From assembly GCA_964408025.1 (NCBI GenBank), contig CAYOXX010000020.1, positions 1 to 44,760 on the forward strand: 44,760 bases of DNA. The letters are read 5' to 3'. Below are positions 40,755-44,760 of the stretch, one piece after another. Origin of the DNA: CAYOXX01 sp964408025. Lineage in GTDB: Bacteria; Acidobacteriota; DATKUA01. A program made the translations under genes and the position numbers. Position 1 is the stretch's first letter; each line of letters starts with the position of its first letter. Under the pieces are notes generated by a model. That model saw only the letters and a list, made by a program, of their open reading frames with translations, ran no database searches and was not told where the DNA came from.

Positions 40755-43157
40755 TCACTGTCGGATCAAACGCAGCGTCGTGGTTCCGGAAGTGCCGCTG
40801 CTGTATCCCCTGACCCTGACGTAGTAGGTGCCCGCGTTCAGAGTCCGGTCGATCTGGAAATTCAGGTTCTCGCCTCCGTCGTCGTTGCTCACGATGGCGT
40901 TGCAACCGCTGTCGAGCAGCTCGCCGCATGAGTCGACGGAGCCGCTGGTGTAGATGCGGTAGCTGCCGCGAGAACTGAGTGTGAAGCGGAAGTATCGCCA
41001 GGTCCTGCCGCTCAGGGGAACTGAGACGCTCGCGCCAACGGATATGTTGCCAGCGCTGCCGCAATCGGTGTCGGCGAAGTCATCGCCGCTGCCGGCGGCA
41101 TCAACTCGAAGCGTGTAGGAGCCGTAGGTGCTGTCGTTGTAGCCCCTGACGCTGATGTAGTAGGTGCCGGGATCGAGGTAGCGCGATATCTGGAAATTGA
41201 ATCCCTCCCCGCCGTCGTCGTTGGCATCGATACTCGAGCAACCTTCGTCGAGCAGCGTGCCGTAAGTATCGACCGTGCCGGATGCAAAGATGCTGAAATT
41301 TCCCGCCAACATAACGTCGAACCGATAGTATGTTTCCCTCCGGCCGTCGCAGCGTCCGGAGATCCCCTGGCCCACTGAAATCGGCCGGGCGCCGGCGCAC
41401 TGCATCGAAGCTCTTTCCACTTGGAGAGTAAACTCGCCGCTGGAGCTTTCGCTGAAGCCGCGCACCAGGATGTAATATGTACCCGGGCTCAGGGATCTCT
41501 CAATTTGAAAGTTAAGTCCCTCGCCGCCGTCGTCGTTCTGCGTTATCTCCTCGCAATCCTGATCGTGCAGAATCCCGTATGTGTCGGCGGCGGCGCCGGT
41601 GGTGAAGATGCGGTAGGCCCTGCTGGAGGCGATGTCGAATCTGTAGTATCGCGGCACGTGGCCGTCGATCGAGCCGGCCACTGCGCCCCCGACCGAGATG
41701 CTGCCTGCGCGGCCGCAACCCATCCCACGCGCCGTCAGTGTGAACGGCCCGAACGTTTCGTTGTCGTCGCCCCGCACAACAATGTAATAGCCACCTGGTT
41801 CCAGCTCGCACTCGATCTTGAAATTGCGGCGCCGGCCGCCGTTATCGTCACTGTAGAGCTCGTTCTCGTTGGCGTCGAGCAGTTCGCCGTAGGTATCGAG
41901 GGAGCTATCTGTGAAGATCTCGTACCAGCCGGCACGTTCGACTTCGAATCGATAGAACCTCTCCTCCGTGCCGTTTGCGGCGCCGCGCAGATCTTCGTCC
42001 AGTGATAACTCGACCGCATCGTCCGCCGAGGTGTTACTGCCGCCGCCGGGATAACCGCCGTCGTCGACCCAGCCGTCGTCGACCTCGCTGCCCCCGATCA
42101 TTGGGGTTAGGTTTATGGCGGCGAAAGGATTGGCAAACAAGATCACTATCAAGATAACTATCATAACCGCGAGGGCGCCGGACAATATCCAGAACGTCTT
42201 CATTGCGGCGCCGCCGGCCGGTCGATCCTTCGCTGCGAACCGGGGTGACGTGCCGTAAGAATATCGAGCCGGCACTTCAACCGCAGGTCGCGCCACAGTT
42301 GGGCTTTCGGCCGTTTTGACCGGGCGCACGATTGTTGCCGCCTCCGCCGCCTTTACACTGCCCTTGCCCAGAAAGTCGTCGGCGAGTTCGGCCACGCGCT
42401 GGTAGCGCTGCAACGGGTCCTTCTCCATGCAGCGGAGCAAGATTCGGTTGACCGCTCCGGACACGCCGACCAGCAGCTTCGGCTGCTCGTTGAGGTGCTG
42501 GTGGATGATATCGCCGGTCCAGAACGGCGGCTTGCCGGCCAGCAGCTCGTAGAACGTGCAGCCGAGGCTGTAGATGTCGCTGCGCACGTCAGCCGGCCGA
42601 CCGCGTATGTGCTCCGGCGACATGTAGTATGGGGTGCCGCTGGAGGACCGGCCGGTCACCTTGGTATAGGCGTCCTTAAGCGCCTGCGCAATGCCGAAGT
42701 CCATAATCTTGATGACGCCATCCCGTGTGAGCATGATGTTCCGCGGCTTGATATCGCGGTGCACCACGCCCCGGTCGTGAGCGTAGGCGACCGCCTCGAG
42801 CAGCGGCCCGGCGATCTTCAGCACCTCGTCAAGCCCCAGCTTTTCCTTCTCGCCCTTGTGCTGGGCCAGCGTGATGCCGTCGACGAACTCCATTGTCATG
42901 TACGGCACCTCGGTGCGGGTTTCGAAGTAGTGCACGCGGACGATGTTGGGGTGGCTGAGCTCCTGGCTCAACGCCACCTCGCGACGCAGGTCGCGCTGCG
43001 CTTCCGGATCGTCCTTGAGCTGCGGCAGCAACGTCTTCAGCGCGATCGTCTTCTCCAGCTCGAGGTCGAAGGCCTTGTAGACCACCCCCATGCCGCCTTC
43101 GCCGATCTTGGCGTCGATGCGGTAGCGGCCGTCCAGAATCGTCCCCGGTTCAGGCAT
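40755..43157 (-). CDS. Transmembrane Ser/Thr protein kinase with four PPC-like outer repeats
   Basis: 800-residue paralogue of the next gene. The kinase core has GEGGMG, Lys41 in ALKTL, HRDIKPRN, DFG and a SPEHIRG activation-segment end. A membrane helix at about 325-350 (WILSGALAVMIVILIVILF) is followed by an acidic Gly-rich linker. Four outer repeats follow with YYRFD, DTYGxLL, NDDGGEGxNFQI and PGTYYIxVRGYN. Repeats 2-4 have the same cysteine pair as the paralogue (CAGARPI ... CSSI). The last residues form the end strand of repeat 4 (TLRLIRQ). ATG 43157 has AGGAGAAGGGG. It follows the PP2C gene by 116 bases, so kinase and opposing phosphatase are likely co-regulated. Confidence 0.93.
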   Translation of the reverse strand: MPEPGTILDGRYRIDAKIGEGGMGVVYKAFDLELEKTIALKTLLPQLKDDPEAQRDLRREVALSQELSHPNIVRVHYFETRTEVPYMTMEFVDGITLAQHKGEKEKLGLDEVLKIAGPLLEAVAYAHDRGVVHRDIKPRNIMLTRDGVIKIMDFGIAQALKDAYTKVTGRSSSGTPYYMSPEHIRGRPADVRSDIYSLGCTFYELLAGKPPFWTGDIIHQHLNEQPKLLVGVSGAVNRILLRCMEKDPLQRYQRVAELADDFLGKGSVKAAEAATIVRPVKTAESPTVARPAVEVPARYSYGTSPRFAAKDRPAGGAAMKTFWILSGALAVMIVILIVILFANPFAAINLTPMIGGSEVDDGWVDDGGYPGGGSNTSADDAVELSLDEDLRGAANGTEERFYRFEVERAGWYEIFTDSSLDTYGELLDANENELYSDDNGGRRRNFKIECELEPGGYYIVVRGDDNETFGPFTLTARGMGCGRAGSISVGGAVAGSIDGHVPRYYRFDIASSRAYRIFTTGAAADTYGILHDQDCEEITQNDDGGEGLNFQIERSLSPGTYYILVRGFSESSSGEFTLQVERASMQCAGARPISVGQGISGRCDGRRETYYRFDVMLAGNFSIFASGTVDTYGTLLDEGCSSIDANDDGGEGFNFQISRYLDPGTYYISVRGYNDSTYGSYTLRVDAAGSGDDFADTDCGSAGNISVGASVSVPLSGRTWRYFRFTLSSRGSYRIYTSGSVDSCGELLDSGCNAIVSNDDGGENLNFQIDRTLNAGTYYVRVRGYSSGTSGTTTLRLIRQ

Positions 43158-43273
43158 CCCCTTCTCCTCCTAATCGACTCGCGGCAAGGCTTCTGGGGCT
43201 TTCACTATTCCTTCTGCTTAAATCACAAACGATACAACGTGGTTCGCATACGCGCCCTGCGCCGAGCCAATCC

Positions 43274-44760
43274 CTAATCGATCCCGTCGATCTCCAGCCA
43301 AAGCGGTTCGGATTTGATTTCCTCCCCCTCCGTAAACGAGAGGATGACCGTCAGGTAGCACGATCTCCCGGCCCCCTGCCGTTCCAGGAGCCGGATGATT
43401 TCGTCCATACCGATTTCCGACCCGCTCGTTGAAACGGTGGCGACGATCTCCTCGCATCTATCGTCCAAAGAGAAAATCAGAATGAAAGTATCGGGGACTT
43501 CTTCGCTTCCCGTTGCGTCACTAACACAGCTCCAGCGCACAGTAGATCTGTCCAGCCAAACCCGCAGGGGCCCGGCCTGGGCGGATTCCACCACCGCATT
43601 TACCGAGTCGTCGGCTTCGTTTTCCGCCCGCTCGCCCGGCTCCTGCGCGGGCGGCGTGTCCAACGCATCCTCGGCCGGCACGGTAGTCTCCGCAGGTGCG
43701 CCCTCGTCCGGGCCGGCTTCCGAGCGGCTCTCCACTCCTCCGTTGGGCTTCTCTGGCTTATCGGGCTGAGCCCTCGCGGCGCGCTGCGGTCGCGGCAATT
43801 CCGGGAGAATCCTCTGGTCGCCACCCTCGCCCGCAGCGCCTTCCGCGGACGCTTCCGCACCCGTACCCTCGTCTCCGGCACTCCCTGCATCCTCGACCGG
43901 CTCGCCCTGCCGGCCTGCGCGAGGCCCCAGCGACATATCCGCCGCGGCCGGCGGCTCCTCTTCCCGCTCCCGGTCACCCTCGCTCCTGGACCGGGTTTGA
44001 TAAAGGTAATAGGCGGTAGCGGCCACCAGGACTACCAGGATGGCCGAGAGGATGACAGCGATTCCCGCCAGCACCGGATGGCGTCTGCGCGCAGCGGCCT
44101 GCCCTCCCACCATCCTCTGGATGGTAGGGAGAGGTTTGATCCGCTTCTTGTGACGCGAGAGGCTGCCCAGCTCGACGGCGGCGATGCTGATGTTGTCGTC
44201 GCTCCCCTTCCGGTAGGCGAGCGATTGGAGGTGCCGCGCCCCCGAGCCCAGATCGGCTGTCGTGCGCAGCGCCGCATCGATCTCGGCCGCGTCGACCCAG
44301 CCGTGCAGGCCGTCGGAGCTGAGGAAAACGACCGATCCCGGCTCCAGCAGACGCCCGGGTCCGGCGTCGGGGAAGATATCGGCTTCCACGCGGGCGTTGG
44401 TTCCGACAGCACGAGTGATGGCACTGGACCAGGGGCTGGCGGATGCCTCCTCCTCGCTCATGAGGCCGTCCCGGACGCTCCTGGCCAGGACCCTGTGATC
44501 CTCGGTAAGCTGCTCGATGCCGGAGCTGTCTAATATGTAGACTCTGCTGTCGCCGACGTTGGCCGCGTAGAGCTCGCCGTTGACCACCAGCGCCACAACC
44601 AGTGTGGTGCCCATTCCCGAGGCCGACTCGTCCTCCTGGGCCTCCTCGTAGAGGCTGTTGTTGATCTGCTCGTAGGCGTCGCGGAGAAAATCCTGCGGCG
44701 AGCGCTTGCGCCGCTCCCAGGCCTTCGCCAGGCGCGCCAGCCGGTCGACGGCCGCGGCGC
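43274..44760 (-). CDS. PP2C-type protein phosphatase with membrane anchor and outer domain (5' end beyond window)
   Basis: The frame enters from the window edge. The visible protein begins inside the PP2C/PPM catalytic domain: MGTTLVVALVVNGELYAANV with GDSRVY, LTEDHR, ITRAVG, FLSSDGLHGWV and GSDDNISIAAVEL. Metal-binding Asp residues are present (GDSR, SSDG, GSDDN). The apparent first Met is internal, since about 48 more codons are open upstream. A membrane helix follows (VLAGIAVILSAILVVLVAAT), then a long Glu/Pro/Ala-rich linker of about 120 residues and a C-terminal folded domain of about 110 residues with three cysteines. The expected role is dephosphorylating targets of the two kinases encoded downstream. 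A sensing outer domain on a phosphatase is unusual. Confidence 0.92.
   Translation of the reverse strand, partial: AAAVDRLARLAKAWERRKRSPQDFLRDAYEQINNSLYEEAQEDESASGMGTTLVVALVVNGELYAANVGDSRVYILDSSGIEQLTEDHRVLARSVRDGLMSEEEASASPWSSAITRAVGTNARVEADIFPDAGPGRLLEPGSVVFLSSDGLHGWVDAAEIDAALRTTADLGSGARHLQSLAYRKGSDDNISIAAVELGSLSRHKKRIKPLPTIQRMVGGQAAARRRHPVLAGIAVILSAILVVLVAATAYYLYQTRSRSEGDREREEEPPAAADMSLGPRAGRQGEPVEDAGSAGDEGTGAEASAEGAAGEGGDQRILPELPRPQRAARAQPDKPEKPNGGVESRSEAGPDEGAPAETTVPAEDALDTPPAQEPGERAENEADDSVNAVVESAQAGPLRVWLDRSTVRWSCVSDATGSEEVPDTFILIFSLDDRCEEIVATVSTSGSEIGMDEIIRLLERQGAGRSCYLTVILSFTEGEEIKSEPLWLEIDGID

Noticed and set aside
39865..40824. 319-residue plus-strand open frame
   Set aside because: Antisense to the kinase domain of 37876-40533. 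The same type of shadow recurs opposite the paralogue at 42495-43277.

Overview
The window reads as a GC-rich, free-living bacterial chromosome with no close match I can name. It is diderm-like: type IV pilus/type II secretion ATPase, signal peptidase I, Smc, FtsA/FtsZ and large receptor-type Ser/Thr kinases. The mix of eukaryote-like kinases, KaiB, type IV pilus ATPase and paralogous ABC-2 permeases suits a deep-branching lineage (Deltaproteobacteria-like or a candidate phylum). I cannot place it further from sequence alone. I see no tRNA, rRNA or CRISPR array.

Layout. 1-2889 (minus): a PilB/GspE-type ATPase, cut by the window edge, preceded by an unknown gene. 3138-6605 (plus): signal peptidase I, a TPR + cyclic-nucleotide-binding protein, and peptide deformylase-methionyl-tRNA formyltransferase (def-fmt). 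6613-13523 (minus): one ABC ATPase and four ABC-2 permeases arranged as two tandem cassettes. A 30-codon remnant of a second ATPase gene survives between the cassettes. 13776-19067 (plus): a small unknown protein, a four-cluster Fe-S protein, Smc and a hotdog thioesterase.

19084-25841 is an AT-rich island. It carries a tightly coupled minus-strand operon for a soluble electron-transfer complex: a double HdrA-like flavoprotein, two MvhD-like proteins and two FdhB/FrhB-like Fe-S proteins. Next to the operon is a frameshifted IS256-family transposase remnant. The island is bounded by 28-bp imperfect direct repeats lying at the GC transition.

26611-29921 (minus) is a very reduced division cluster: mraZ, two tiny genes, ftsA and ftsZ, mostly joined by 4-base stop/start overlaps. 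No rsmH, ftsI, mur or ftsQ gene lies in it. The FtsZ has lost two of three conserved T7-loop residues. A regulatory intergenic region separates mraZ from a divergent Crp/Fnr-type regulator (30311-30997).

31276-33747 holds a MarR regulator with methyltransferase, a sulfotransferase-like protein and KaiB. KaiB follows a receiver-PAS signalling gene broken by one frameshift and one amber codon. 35568-37458 has an SprA-family HExxH protein and a membrane-anchored, possibly serpin-like protein. 37876-44760 (minus) is a phosphosignalling locus: a PP2C phosphatase with a transmembrane segment and outer domain, then two transmembrane Ser/Thr kinases whose outer parts are four or five PPC-like repeats.

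The most unusual parts are the HdrA/MvhD2/FdhB2 island, the stripped division cluster with its altered FtsZ, the ABC cassette with its fossil ATPase, and the kinase/phosphatase locus with repeat ectodomains.
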